Shown one piece after another: positions 12,621 to 25,268 of a stretch of DNA of 64,000 bases (positions are counted from its first letter, which is position 1; each line of letters starts with the position of its first letter). The translations under genes and the position numbers were made by a program. Location: positions 15,777,505 to 15,841,504 of the forward strand of contig CM047427.1 in assembly GCA_026168455.1 (NCBI GenBank), written 5' to 3'. Below the pieces are notes generated by a model that searched no databases, was not told the origin of the DNA, and saw nothing but the letters and a program-made list of their open reading frames with translations. This DNA comes from Theocolax elegans (Eukaryota > Arthropoda > Insecta > Hymenoptera > Cerocephalidae).

Positions 12621-12672
12621 TCACGTAGGGGTAATCAAACGTTTTATTATATGTATGATTACCCCTACGTGA
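12621..12672. repeat. Perfect 17-bp-arm inverted repeat (hairpin)
   Basis: TCACGTAGGGGTAATCA at 12621-12637 is perfectly complementary to TGATTACCCCTACGTGA at 12656-12672, with an 18-base AT-rich loop. Both sides are flanked by TTTT. It may be a tiny MITE remnant. Confidence 0.85.
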
Positions 12673-13984
12673 TTTTAGAAAACTAAAAATAACAAACAGA
12701 TTAAATATTTGTAAAAAAGAAACCTTGCAATACCAGTAGGTAAAAAATTTAATTTATACAATACATGATCAAAGTTTTAAAGGCATTAATTATTTATTTT
12801 TCACTATCTACTATGGAGAATGGTCTCTAATAGATATTTCAATAGTGAAAATGATATAAGTAGTCAAAAATTGGTCAAAAATTTTTAAGATTTCCACCAG
12901 GAATGCGAAGAAATAGTAGTAATCGGTTCTACATTTTTTTAATGTTACGATTAAACGTCGAGATATATTGTGCAACTTTCTCGCATATTATATTCGATGT
13001 CTAGATAATCTATAAGAACTTCTCGAGTTCATGAGACGTTTTCTACAGAGTGATGCTGCTGAATCGAGATCTACATATATGTATAAGATTTTACCTATTC
13101 TTTTCAAGTAATATCAATTTTAAAATTATTATAATTTTGTGTTGGAAAATATTATACTTATAATTAATAAATTTTGCATTGATTGAAGTAATATATTAAT
13201 ATAATTTTGAGTGAATTTAGTTTTTCAGCGATCACGAGACCAAAGATAAACATGAAAGATAAAATACATTAAAACGATACATAACGAAAATGTTTTCGAA
13301 CGTTATAAGTAAGTGGATATTGTGATGTCTAGAAGTCTTTAGGTATAGAAGTCACTTAACGTTTACGACTGGTCAGATACAAAAATTAGTTGTTTAATAA
13401 TCGATATGAGAAGTATATAATTTATTTTCAAGTGAACAAGTTGATAAAGCCATTTCCCAAGATAACGGTGAATGCGTAAGAAAATGCAGAGGAGCAAAGA
13501 TTATTAATAGATGTATATAGATTCGTAGGATTGGAGTACGAAGTGCGTTTTACAAGGAATAGATGGACTGCACCCTCGAGTGTATTCATATACGCAATGT
13601 AAGATTTTAGTCTCGATGGAAGTATCTCTATTATATCGGAGGTAAAAGTAATGCAGTGTAAAAAAATGTATGCCTTCTCGTACGTGAGTTACAATGGCGC
13701 GATCAACCCTTATCATGATCATAATTGATCGAGAAATGATCGATCGATTAGTCCGGTTAAGTTATCTCGGTTGGAAGATCGCCAAGTTGTCCTCTCGGCA
13801 TTCGCATATTATTTGCCCGTAATGTAAGAATGAGAAGTAGGAAGGAGTTTGATATAAAAAGAGATCGGCTGATTGGTATACACCTATACACCCAAGGATC
13901 GAGAAGGTAAAAGGGACTGCGTTAAAGAAAGAGAAGAACCGGTAGGCAAGTACAAGGCCGTTGTCATAATTTGCAGACAACCTC

Positions 13985-14062
13985 TTATATATATATATAT
14001 ACATATATTCATACGTACATACGTACGTACGGAGGGAGGGAGAGAGAGAGAGAGGGAGAGAT
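13985..14062. repeat. Composite (TA)n-(ACGT)n-(GA)n microsatellite
   Basis: A TA run, then ATACGTACGT units, then GGGA and GA units, without interruption. Confidence 0.85.
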
Positions 14063-14510
14063 AAGACGCACGAGAACAGAAGCGTACCTTTTCTAGACTC
14101 ACCGGTGCTATGTACTTGCGGCCCGGCTGGCTGGCATACCGATGTCTTTACAAAATACGCTTTACTTCGTAAGCACTTTGGAATAACTTCACGTGTATGT
14201 ATATATAATATTAGTTCCGATAAGGTATGCTTACCCGATAACCGTAGTTTAACTTGATACTTTTTTTTACCTATCCTTACCGAGGTTAATAATAGATTGG
14301 CAAATAGTTTTACTTAACGATACAACTATATCTGATCAGACTTTATTTGCATCATTCGTACTTCGTGAAGTAAATGATTATGTTATCTTTCATACGAATA
14401 GGTACGATTACAATCTTATTTTTTTCATTACAAATACACATATATATTTTAGGTTTTATATAACATTAAAATCAATTTAATTCTATCAGATATTAATTAT
14501 ATGGCAACTT

Positions 14511-16702
14511 CTAGATTTTTTTCTAGCAATGTTCTATGAATATACTGATTAATCGATGGATCGCTTTTTTCCTTACAAGAACAATCCTTCTTTATATTTT
14601 GCATTTTTTAATAATATTGACTTTTGAAGTTAATGATTATAATCCTTCACGTATGTTCAGTAGGCTTGTCGTTCATAAAATTTTAGGTGTATAAGCGTTG
14701 AACAAATATGTTAAGGTGTTAAGCAAACAAATGTTGATGGGAAACGTGTAACATAAAGTTTGGTATGTGACATATCACGGTAAATTTGGGACTTATATCA
14801 GCTGTTCCGGAAGAATTATTCGTAATGAAATCGTTACACTTTTTACTATGCTGTCACGGTAATTTTTAAATTGCTCATTTCATTATACTTTGTAAGACGA
14901 AAAAATAATCATGAATACAAACTCGAATTGAACAACTCGATTTATAGGAAACATTATAAATTATAATGAAAAAAAAAGAATAACGCGAACAAGGTAAATT
15001 TGTGTATTAAAAAGCGAAAGCTAAGCGGCTGTAATACGGGTTGTTGTGTGTATGTATCTAGGGAAAAATGAATAGGCAAGTTGAGCAAACTATCTGCAAA
15101 CAAGCGTCCGGTACTCCGGTGCCGAGGCAGCGTACATCATCATAATTTTCCTGTTACTCTTAGTCGGGCAATCAGCCGGTTGAGCTAATTCCACCAAAGG
15201 GGGATGAAAGAAAGGAGGCGCGCACATTTCCGAGTTCATATACAACGTTCGAACGACGCGAATGCTTCATTCTCTTTTTGCCGTCTCCCTCTCTCTCTCT
15301 CTGTCTCTCATCGTTTGGGATCGTACACGAGCAAATTGTGGAGCACGATTAGTCATAAGAGTGAACCAAGGAGGATGGGAAGGGAGGAAGGGAGGAAGGG
15401 AGGAAGTAAGGAACGAGAGGTGCTCTAGCTTCGAGAGGAAAGTCTATGGAAAACGGTCGCTCACGAAGCGCCTTTACGAGGCTCTTCTAACCTGCGCAAG
15501 CCCAAGTAAAAGCCTTTTCAACGATTGGTTTTACATCCCTTATCCGGAAATTGCCACTTGCTATGCGTAATAGAGCGTTTCCTTATCCTTTAAGCTTTAC
15601 CAGACTGCGCTTACATACTTAGTTCTCAGTCTCTCCGTGCTCTCTCGTGCTCTCTCGTGCTCTCTCGTACTCTCTCGCTGATGCTCTCTCCCTTGCTTGT
15701 TTGTTGCTTCTTAACCATTTTTCGACTGCAACTATCCATATTTTTTTCCACTTATCGCTTTAAACGTTATGAGATACTGGGATCCCTACTTCTCCTACCT
15801 CTACATTTTTCCCATCTTTATTTTTTCTATTTTCCTTTTCCTTTTACTTTTCCTTTTCCCTCTACCTTTATTTGTTTTCACTAATTCTTTAATAACCTCT
15901 GTTTACCGAAGACCTTTGCACCAACTTCGTTCGACTATTCTATTTCTCGCTCACAGAGTCAATGTTTACTATTACCTTTTTTTTGGGTAAGTATATACTC
16001 ACGTGCACAAGTGTAATACCTACGCTGATTTAGCACAATTATTATCAAAAATAGTTTTTTGCTATTTTTAATTCAACTTTAATGGAATCGATATAGTATT
16101 ATTGCTCTCAATGAGTATCAAATAATTATAGCGTGAAACTATGTCTATACTTATCTATATACATGATAATAATTTTAGAGATACCTAAAAATAAATTTGG
16201 TTGTACCTTATAACTATATCGAGGACGAAATTTATCGAAACCTTTTGTAACATCCATCAAGTGGTAAATTTTCTGTATAGATACTATAGATATATTAATG
16301 AACTAAACATATTGTAATTTCGATGATTATGCAAGTTCGACGATCGATCTAACAGTATTCTCCGAGTACAAACGCAAGTATATAGTATAGACAGAAGCGC
16401 GTGGGAAAATCCATAGGGTCCGATCGTAATTAATATACAGATACAAAAAGAAGTATCTAAAGGCAATTATTTTTAGTTTTACAAATAACTTGGTAAAAAT
16501 AATTGCTTATTCGAGAAGGAAAAGAGGTGGAGGAGCTCATCGAAGCATGAAAAAGGGAAGTACTTTTGAAGGACGGAGCCGTGAATAATGCCATAAAACA
16601 CAAGATAGGTAGAAATCGAGATTGGCTTCGAACTTCGCAATAGTCTACCTTATACATATTGCAGATATACATATATATATATAGCGGTTTAAGTTTATAA
16701 AT
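14511..16702. repeat. 2.19-kb tandem duplication, copy 1
   Basis: The sequence from CTAGATTTTTTTCTAGCAAT onward repeats head to tail 2192 bases downstream. Differences are scattered single substitutions and one-base indels only. The unit carries a CT-rich tract (about 15285-15310), a GGGAGGAA array (about 15377-15405), and a 10-mer array CGTGCTCTCT at 15636-15677. I recognise no gene in it; the open frames of 60-100 codons are not family members I know. Confidence 0.9.
15636..15677. repeat. 10-mer minisatellite (CGTGCTCTCT)n, about 4 units
   Basis: Three identical units and one with CGTAC in place of CGTGC; duplicated with the larger unit at 17828-17869. Confidence 0.9.
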
Positions 16703-18898
16703 CTAGATTTTTTTCTAGCAATGTTCTACGAATATACTGATTAATCGATGCATCGCTTTTTTCCTTACAAGAACAATCCTTTATTATATTTTGCATTTTT
16801 TAATAATATTGACTTTTGAAGTTAATGATTATAATCCTTCACGTATGTTCAGTAGGCTTGTCGTTCATAAAATTTTAGGTGTATAAGCGTTGAACAAATA
16901 TGTTAAGGTGTTAAGCAAACAAATGTTGATGGGAAACGTGTAACATAAAGTTTGGTATGTGACATATCACGGTAAAATTGGGACTTATATCAGCTGTTCC
17001 GGAAGAATTATTCGTAATGAAATCGTTACACTTTTTACTATGCTGTCACGGTAATTTTTTAAATTGCTCATTTCATTATACTTTGTAAGACGAAAAAATA
17101 ATCAAGAATACAAACTCGAATTGAACAACTCGATTTATAGGAAACATTATAAATTATAATGAAAAAAAAAGAATAACGCGAACAAGGTAAATTTGTGTAT
17201 TAAAAAGCGAAAGCTAAGCGGCTGTAATACGGGTTGTTGTGTGTATGTATCTAGGGAAAAATGAATAGGCAAGTTGAGCAAACTATCTGCAAACAAGCGT
17301 CCGGTACTCCGGTGCCGAGGCAGCGTACATCATCATAATTTTCCTGTTACTCTTAGTCGGGCAATCAGCCGGTTGAGCTAATTCCACCAAAGGGGGATGA
17401 AAGAAAGGAGGCGCGCACATTTCCGAGTTCATATACAACGTTCGAACGACGCGAATGCTTCATTCTCTTTTTGCCGTCTCCCTCTCTCTCTCTCTGTCTC
17501 TCATCGTTTGGGATCGTACACGGAGCAAATTGTGGAGCACGATTAGTCATAAGAGTGAACCAAGGAGGATGGGAAGGGAGGAAGGGAGGAAGGGAGGAAG
17601 TAAGGAACGAGAGGTGCTCTAGCTTCGAGAGGAAAGTCTATGGAAAACGGTCGCTCACGAAGCGCCTTTACGAGGCTCTTCTAACCTGCGCAAGCCCAAG
17701 TAAAAGCCTTTTCAACGATTGGTTTTACATCCCTTATCCGGAAATTGCCACTTGCTATGCGTAATAGAGCGTTTCCTTATCCTTTAAGCTTTACCAGACT
17801 GCGCTTACATACTTAGTTCTCAGTCTCTCCGTGCTCTCTCGTGCTCTCTCGTGCTCTCTCGTACTCTCTCGTGATGCTCTCTCCCTTGCTTGTTTGTTGC
17901 TTCTTAACCATTTTTCGACTGCAACTATCCACATTTTTTTCCACTTATCGCTTTAAACGTTATGAGATACTGGGATCCCTACTTCTCCTACCTCTACATT
18001 TTTCCCATCTTTATTTTTTCTATTTTCCTTTTCCTTTTACTTTTCCTTTTCCCTCTACCTTTATTTGTTTTCACTAATTCTTTAATAACCTCTGTTTACC
18101 GAAGACCTTTGCACCAACTTCGTTCGACTATTCTATTTCTCGCTCACAGAGTCAATGTTTACTATTACCTTTTTTTTGGGTAAGTATATACTCACGTGCA
18201 CAAGTGTAATACCTACGCTGATTTAGCACAATTATTATCAAAAATAGTTTTTTTCTATTTTTTATTCAACTTTAATGGAATTGATATAGTATTATTGCTC
18301 TCAATGAGTATCAAATAATTATAGCGTGAAACTATGTCTATACTTATCTGTATACATGATAATAATTTTAGAGATACTTAAAAATAAATTTGGTTGTACC
18401 TTATAACTATATCGAGGACGAAATTTATCGAAACCTTTTGTAACATCCATCAAGTGGTAAATTTTTCTGTATAGATACTATAGATATATTAAATGAAACT
18501 AAACATAATTGTAATTTCGATGATTATGCAAGTTCGACGATCGATCTAACAGTATTCTCCGAGTACAAACGCAAGTATATAGGTATATACAGAAGCGCGT
18601 GGGAAAATCCATAGGTCCGATCGTAATTAATATACAGATACAAAAGAAGTATCTAAAGGCAATTATTTTTAGTTTTACAATAACTTGGTAAAATAATTGC
18701 TTATTCGAGAAGGAAAAGAGGTGGAGGAGCTCATCGAAGCATGAAAAAGGAAGTACTTTTGAAGGACGGAGCCGTGAATAATGCCATAAAACACAAGATA
18801 GGTATAAATCGAGATTGGCTTCGAACTTCGCAATAGTCTACCTTATACATATTGCAGATATACATATATATATATATATAGACGGTTTAGTTAATAAA
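16703..18898. repeat. 2.19-kb tandem duplication, copy 2
   Basis: Second copy of the 14511-16702 unit in the same orientation. It ends at the TA-rich tract and the block GACGGTTTAG, which corresponds to TAGCGGTTTAAG at the end of copy 1. The 10-mer array recurs at 17828-17869. Confidence 0.9.
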
Positions 18899-20339
18899 CA
18901 TATCTCGGTACGAAGGGGTCAAAAGTATACGCTTCTCTCTCGTATCCCTCGAGTCGAGTCGAGTCGAACCGAAGTATTTTGTACATCAAGGGGGATGATA
19001 TTTACACTTAACCGATACGAATTCCTTGCGTGTGAGCCAGTTTATGAAGCGAGAAGTTGCATAATGCATCCAAGATTTTCGCGTGAGATCTTCGAAAGAG
19101 AGAGAGAGAGAGAGAGGGAGAGCGAGGGAGAGAGAGAGGGTCGATAGCCAAGTTCTCGTGGTACAACACACCACATCGCTATGCGGTTTCGATACTTTTG
19201 CATTCGAGCATTTTCTGACATAGGCTCCACCAAGAGGTGCGCATTGTTACGCACTGTTGACTCTTAAGAGTGCTTGAGGCCCAGAGAACTAAGAGTTTCG
19301 CACAGTTGAACAGTCCTCATTTATACCCTACGTTTGTCAAAATGTTTGCATCTTCCATGATCTATACCACCTAGATTTTTATTTTCTCTCTCCCTCTCGA
19401 TGTACCCATAGGAATTCACGGAAAACTGCGTGTACGTGTTACATCTTCTCACCATGTACGATATGCACCCACTTTTCCCTCTTTATTATCTCGATTTCAT
19501 TTACACTGGTATGCTATGTTTACGAATTCCCACAAATATCGTATATTTTAATGCCAATTTTTTATGTCGCCTCTTTTTCTGCTTCTATTACATGGGAGGT
19601 TCCAACGGGTAAGGAAACCCAATTTTTCTTCCTCCTATCTTATCCACTTACGATATCGAATTTTATATTTAGTTTTGACACAATTGAAAATCAGTAAGGA
19701 CTAGTAGAAACTTAACATTTAAAGATTAAATAAAACTCTAATCACGTCGGTTTTTTATGCGACACTTGGCCATTTTTTGACGTAAAAAATTTTACATGTA
19801 TAGTCAGATTTCTTTAGGGAGGGATCTTTAGGGAGATTATTCAAATTTCTCGCATATTCAAAAGATCAGATTTTTTCACGAACTTTCATGAAATCGAAAT
19901 CTATATTACTCTTTCAAGTTATTAATATTTATCAATTAAATTAATTGTTTTTCAAAACTACACGGTGTAGCTTTATAGGTTAGAATATTTTAAAAACATT
20001 AAATCTAATATACAATTAAATATAATTAATTCAACTTTGAAAGAGTGATAGATTATGTACACGCGCAGACCACTGTACTCCATGTTTCGACAATAATGCA
20101 TAATGTAAAAGTTGTAAGCGCGGAAAATTTAATTCCTTTATTCACCTAAGCATCCGATAAATTCAATATTAAGAGTTCATTGCCTCTTGATTATTAAAAA
20201 TCTATCCTATATATCCGTAATAAATTTTATCGGCAAAAAATATATATTGCTTTCAGATCATATCATTTATTAATACCTTATTATTTGCAAAGTAATTATT
20301 ATTGTATTTAAAAGAAGGTACTTGAAATTTATAAAACTT
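18899..20339. other. Noncoding stretch with GA tract
   Basis: No supported gene. It includes a CGAGT-rich run near 18948-18966, a (GA)n tract at 19096-19140, and the 12-bp palindrome ACTCTTAAGAGT at 19260-19271. Confidence 0.5.
19096..19140. repeat. (GA)n microsatellite
   Basis: GA units with GGGA and GCGA interruptions. Confidence 0.9.
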
Positions 20340-21240
20340 TTTTAAATCATTATTACTGGGTTAATTATTAGTAAAAACGAAGGATAATGATCATTTTTAG
20401 GCACGACTGCTACCCGGGAGAGCCTTATATTTTCATCGTCGCAAAATGCGTGATGCATCAAAATATACTAGATAATGGATTGTAAGAGAAATTTATGCGT
20501 ATTAGAACTGATTTGAGGCCCACCCTAAAATGTATGTATATTTCGTATCTATGTATGTAATCATGTATCTAATATAACTCAGTCAATTTTTGACCGATTT
20601 ACCTAAAATTTACAGGGTAACTGAGTCATAAACATCACATAAACAGTTTAAGTTAAGTTATGGCATTATTTTTAATTGCTTAGAAACGGTTATGTACAGC
20701 ATTATCTTAAAATGTATTAATTCTACATAAACACTTTATACGGACGAAATGTTTGTCTCAAAATATCAAAACTTTTTTCTATTGTTCACTTTACGTTCAG
20801 AATAATATTTTCAAAGATAAATAGAAAAAAACGGTCAAAATAATGAAAAAAGTACAAAAAATACGTTTTTTCACAATAAAACTGAATCTATCGTTTGCAC
20901 AGAAAAATGTTTAATGAACGAAATGTTCGTTTTAAAATAACAAACCTTTTTTCTATTATACACTCAACGCTCAGAACAATATTTTTGAAGGTAAACATAG
21001 AGAAACTGTTAAAACCATGAAAAAAGTACTACAATTCACGTTTTTTCGTAATAAATCAAAATGTATTATTCGTACACAAAAACTTTAAAGCAATGAAATA
21101 ATCGTATTAAAATAACAAAACTTTTTCCTATTTCACACTTTACGCTTAGAACAATATGTTCAAAGATAAAAAAACGGTCAAAATAACAAAATATTACAAA
21201 AAATCACGTTTTATCACAATAAAATTAAATATAACGCAGT
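20340..21240 (+). repeat. Dispersed repeat family A, copy 2 (most complete)
   Basis: The left part (about 20400-20750) matches copy 1 at 1-345 in reverse complement and also 53500-53660. The right part (about 20745-21240) is built of three degenerate tandem units of about 170 bases, each opening with a variant of GAACGAAATGTTCGTTTTAA followed by AACAAAACTTTTTTCTATT. No coding capacity is visible. The outer limits are approximate. Confidence 0.75.
20745..21240 (+). repeat. Three degenerate tandem units of about 170 bp inside family A copy 2
   Basis: Units begin near 20745, 20914 and 21090. Each holds GAAATGTTCG-like, CTTTTTTCTATT-like, AGAACAATATTTT-like and CACGTTTTTTC-like blocks in the same order. 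Confidence 0.75.
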
Positions 21241-21371
21241 GCGTGTGAATTGTGATTTGATCCGAAGGCGAAGATGATAAGCACATAATTTAAAGTCATG
21301 CTTTTATTACTATATGTTAAATATCTCGTAAAAATACCAAGCTTTGTGAAAGTTAATAAAAGTTGAATTGT

Positions 21372-21597
21372 TGTGTCATGTATTTTACCCAATACTCACA
21401 AACGATGCGAGCGCGAAGCGCGACCTTTACATGGTTGTGCCTTAAAAAGCATAGCTTTTTGCATGCCTTGCATCACTACGCGATGCAAGGAGCGGAGAGG
21501 CTCAAAATCGAACGCGTCGCGAAGCGAAGCGTTCTATCTAGAGCTCCGAAGCGACGAGTCACGGCATCCTGGCCGCACGTGGCGAGCTAGTTTATTT
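21372..21597. other. GC-rich structured insert between 10-bp direct repeats
   Basis: A block much richer in GC than its AT-rich surroundings is bracketed by the direct repeat GTTGAATTGT (21362-21371 and 21598-21607), which looks like a target-site duplication. Inside are two perfect hairpins: AAAAAGC/GCTTTTT with a 3-base loop (21444-21460) and CCTTGCATC/GATGCAAGG with a 7-base loop (21466-21490). There are also GCGAAGCG-rich repeats. No known family is recognised, and there is no poly-A tail as in a typical SINE. Confidence 0.4.
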
Positions 21598-24500
21598 GTT
21601 GAATTGTACGTATTTTTTAAGTTTTACGTTATAGTGAGGGTGAAAATTAAGTTTGGGAGCCCATTTATTTTTCATTAAGAGTGATAAATCTCAAATCGTT
21701 ATGATTACATGAATTAATTTTAAATGATAATCGGCTTTAAAATATTGACTCTTCTAAATATTAATTTTACTCAAATAATCAAAACTACATGAATTTTGCA
21801 AATAATATAGTCATCAAATAAATTTATTGTTTTTTTATGTTTAAGTTTAAAAGTCGGTTATTCATTTAATCTGATGTATTTACATAAATTCACAGTTGAA
21901 GCAATCGTAGCGGATCTAAAAGTATTCAATGACTAAAAAATTAGATTAAAAAATTTAACAAAATAATTTTATTCTATCTTGCATTTGAATGCAGTATCTC
22001 TAATGACTATTTTTTTGTAATATATAATTTTCCTTGCTTAAATATTACTTTGTAATATTTCACTTTTAAAAATTTACGTAGTAATTTTTGAATGTTGGAT
22101 TTTTTGAACAGTTTTTAAACGACAAAAATCCCGGAATAATATATTAAATATTATAATAAGATAATACTATATAATAATATACAATAATTTAATTATTAAT
22201 TATTAAATAATAAACTAAATATCAAGTATCATATTTTCCAAAAAAATAATACTTTTTTAATGAATTTTTAGTTCTTACATTGTAAACAATAAACTAGTTA
22301 AATTTGCCAAATTGGCCAATTTAAAATTGAAAAACTAATTTATCTCGAATAAAAAAAATGAATGTTAACACATTACACGTATCACGAACTGTTTAGAGTT
22401 AAATATCAGTAACCAGTTTGTTGATTGATAAAGCCACGATACATTTTTGATATTTCCTCGATTTATAGACTAGTTATAATGAAGTGAGAGTGTGAGCTGC
22501 ATAAGTTGAAACAAGTAGACTCGGTCCTATATGTAGTGGGATACTTATACATATATAATCAACTGCGTTTTTTTTAATACTTACTATGGAATAGATTATT
22601 TGAGATTTTAAAGCCTAATTGACAAATATATATTTATTTAGCTAATAAATGAAAAGCATCGATGTCACCCCTACATGTAGGCAAACCATTTTACATCCAG
22701 TAAATTATCGTAAGATATTACAAGAATAATTTTCATATATTTTAACATTAGCAGTGTATGTATCAAATATATATTGGTTATTAGTAGATTTTATAATGAT
22801 TAATATTAAGAATAATGTTTAAGAAACACTAGAAAGTAATGACATTATTCACTAATTTCCAACTCAAGTAATATTCTAAAATTTTCAAATTTTTCGATAA
22901 TCATGTTGATTTATTATTTTATTAACTCTGACTTTAATGTTTTAAATATACAAATAAGAAAAGAAAATTAATATTCATTAAAAAAAGACAACAGTATTAA
23001 GTGAATAAATTTTGAATAATACACATTTAACGTAATGATCGTGTGTTTTAATTCTAGTGGAGATTCGAACTAACCAGCTTGAGTTGCGCAAAGTAATGTA
23101 AAGTTTCTTTAACTTTCCTGGATTCGTCCAGGTAGTGCTGCCCTCTCATTGAGTTGAATGATGAACTACGTTTAATGTAATTTCAAGAATCGACTGATGT
23201 ACATGCACGGTTTGTAAACTCACAGGTAGGAGAGGGAACGACATTCTAGTAATTTACGCGTTCTAACTCTACTTTGCTCTCATTTTTCCTTTCTGTCTCA
23301 TTTTACATTACTTTACCGTATGCGTCAGAATATCCCTTACTATTTTTATTGTTATTTTCATCAAAATAAGATTTTATTTAACAATATCATGTAGACGCGT
23401 TAGAAAATTTTATGATGTCAATTGTAAATTCATACGTTACATAAATAATAATTATGTTTTCAGCATCTACATTTTACAATCGTATTGTTAATACAAAAAT
23501 AATGACAATTTTATAAATAATATTTATCCGCATATATTTGTTAAATATTTAATTAAAACTAATGTAAATTTGAATAAATGTTAGTAATTTTATATATAAT
23601 TAAATTAATTTAAGTAAGTGTATAGTCAATTAAATACTATTTCTTCAAGAACATTTATTACTATTCAATACATTTTTTTCTATCTGGTATCATTATTTAG
23701 CATTTACAAAGAGTAATACAATTATTTAATTAATTGATTGAACAGTATCATTATTTTATATTGATGGTTTATATCATTAGTAATAAATAGGTTTACAAAC
23801 AGATTTTTATAATTTTTATTCGTATAGTAGTCATTTTGCTTATTTTCCTCTAAAAATAATTAACTGAAACAGGATGTGGATCAAATTTAAATAAAAAATA
23901 AATAAAATAGTGAAAGTATTTTGACTTATATGCATTTAATTTCTAACGTTTTAGTTTTTTAAAATTACATCATATTTCGAAAACTCTTTTTGAAAATAAG
24001 TATTAAAATTTTTGTGCGTAAAAGATTGATAAAAATACTTAATTCGTTGTTTTCTATTGTTGAACGATGTCACAATTTTAAATTTGGTATCAGTAAGGTT
24101 AGCGTCACAATAACAAAGGTGAATCAACAGGTGCTTTTTAAACGGTGTGGTAGTATATCTTACACCGACGTAGAGAGAGAGACATATGGGTTATTTTTGT
24201 CAGGTAAGCTAATTGTATACCTCGACGAGGAATTTCAATTCTCTCGAAATGTTTGAACGATTAACGAACAAGTTTAGAATTTAAATTATTTTCCGTAATC
24301 GAGAATGCAAATAAATTAACAATAATATTGTACCGTTATCGCATTAGGTATTAATTAATCAGTTATACGTATATAGTTTATATCAAATTGTCATAATTAA
24401 TAATGTGAAATATTTTGATGCAGGTGTTCGATGTGTAATCACATATTTTAGGTATGTAGAATATTTCTGATTAATCGATTACCTACAAATCAAGTACAGG

Positions 24501-24649
24501 TTTGTCGCGTATCGTTATTTCAATCTCGAGTGTGTATAAATTCAGTTTCAGTTGAATAATAGTAAAATGAAAATATTTAAATATAAAAAAAGTGACATAA
24601 ATTATCGGGAAAAAAAAAGAAACGGTATATAATAAAGACAAAGGGATAA

Positions 24650-25140
24650 AGACAATGCGAGTTATGAAAAGTTGTAACCGCACCGTACCGCACCGCGGTA
24701 AACTGTAGGAACTGCAGTAGGACAAAAGTCGAATAAGTGAGGGGTTTAACACGTGTACTAAGAGGCGCGGGAAGAAAATTTAAAAAGGCGAAAAGCTTAG
24801 GATTTCGCGCGTCGTTTATCACGTGAGCACAAACGAGATTGTCACCTGCAGCCGGTCAATAGTTGTATATATGCGCGTATCCTTTTCTCTGGCGGTCGCT
24901 CTCGCTCTCGCTCCAGTCGTGGAATGCTGCTGTCGTAGAGCGTTCGCGACCAACAATAGATCGAACACACCTTTGCTACCGCGTCCGCGTACCTATATAT
25001 ATATATATATACATATATACACGTACGTATAATACAGAAACTTTTCTGCGAGTGTATTCTGTTACTCTCGTCGAGTCGAGTCGATTCGCTTCGCTACGTA
25101 TATACCTCCGAAGCGTGTAGGCGCGAGCGCGCACTAGGGA
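24650..25140. promoter_or_regulatory. GC-richer patch with E-boxes, candidate regulatory DNA
   Basis: Contains ACACGTGT and TCACGTGA sites, CACCTGCAG, and CTCGCT repeats, followed by TA and CGAGT repeats. Any promoter role is inferred from composition only. Confidence 0.2.
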
Positions 25141-25226
25141 AAAAAATCAACATATGTCGAGCGTTAAAAGGATTACACGCGAAATGCGTTGATTCATTGG
25201 CACTTGACGCGTGCAATACGATACAG

Positions 25227-25227
<1 letters not shown>

Positions 25228-25266
<39 letters not shown>
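25228..25266. repeat. (CA)n microsatellite
   Basis: About 19 uninterrupted AC units. Confidence 0.95.

Positions 25267-25268
<2 letters not shown>

Larger units (their letters stand above)
9787..14510. other. AT-rich noncoding stretch
   Basis: No supported gene. It contains a tRNA-like relic (11316-11432), a strong hairpin (12621-12672), and a composite TA/ACGT/GA microsatellite (13985-14062). A donor-like site on the minus strand near 14100 (CACCG then GTGAGT) sits beside a GC-richer segment but does not give a recognisable protein. Confidence 0.5.

Noticed and set aside
14080..14160. Minus-strand exon-like segment with a GTGAGT donor
   Set aside because: None of the three frames gives a recognisable protein, and no convincing acceptor or neighbouring exon was seen.
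25228..25266. CRISPR-like or satellite array at regular repeats
   Set aside because: It is a plain CA dinucleotide microsatellite; nothing in the window has the repeat-spacer pattern of a CRISPR array.
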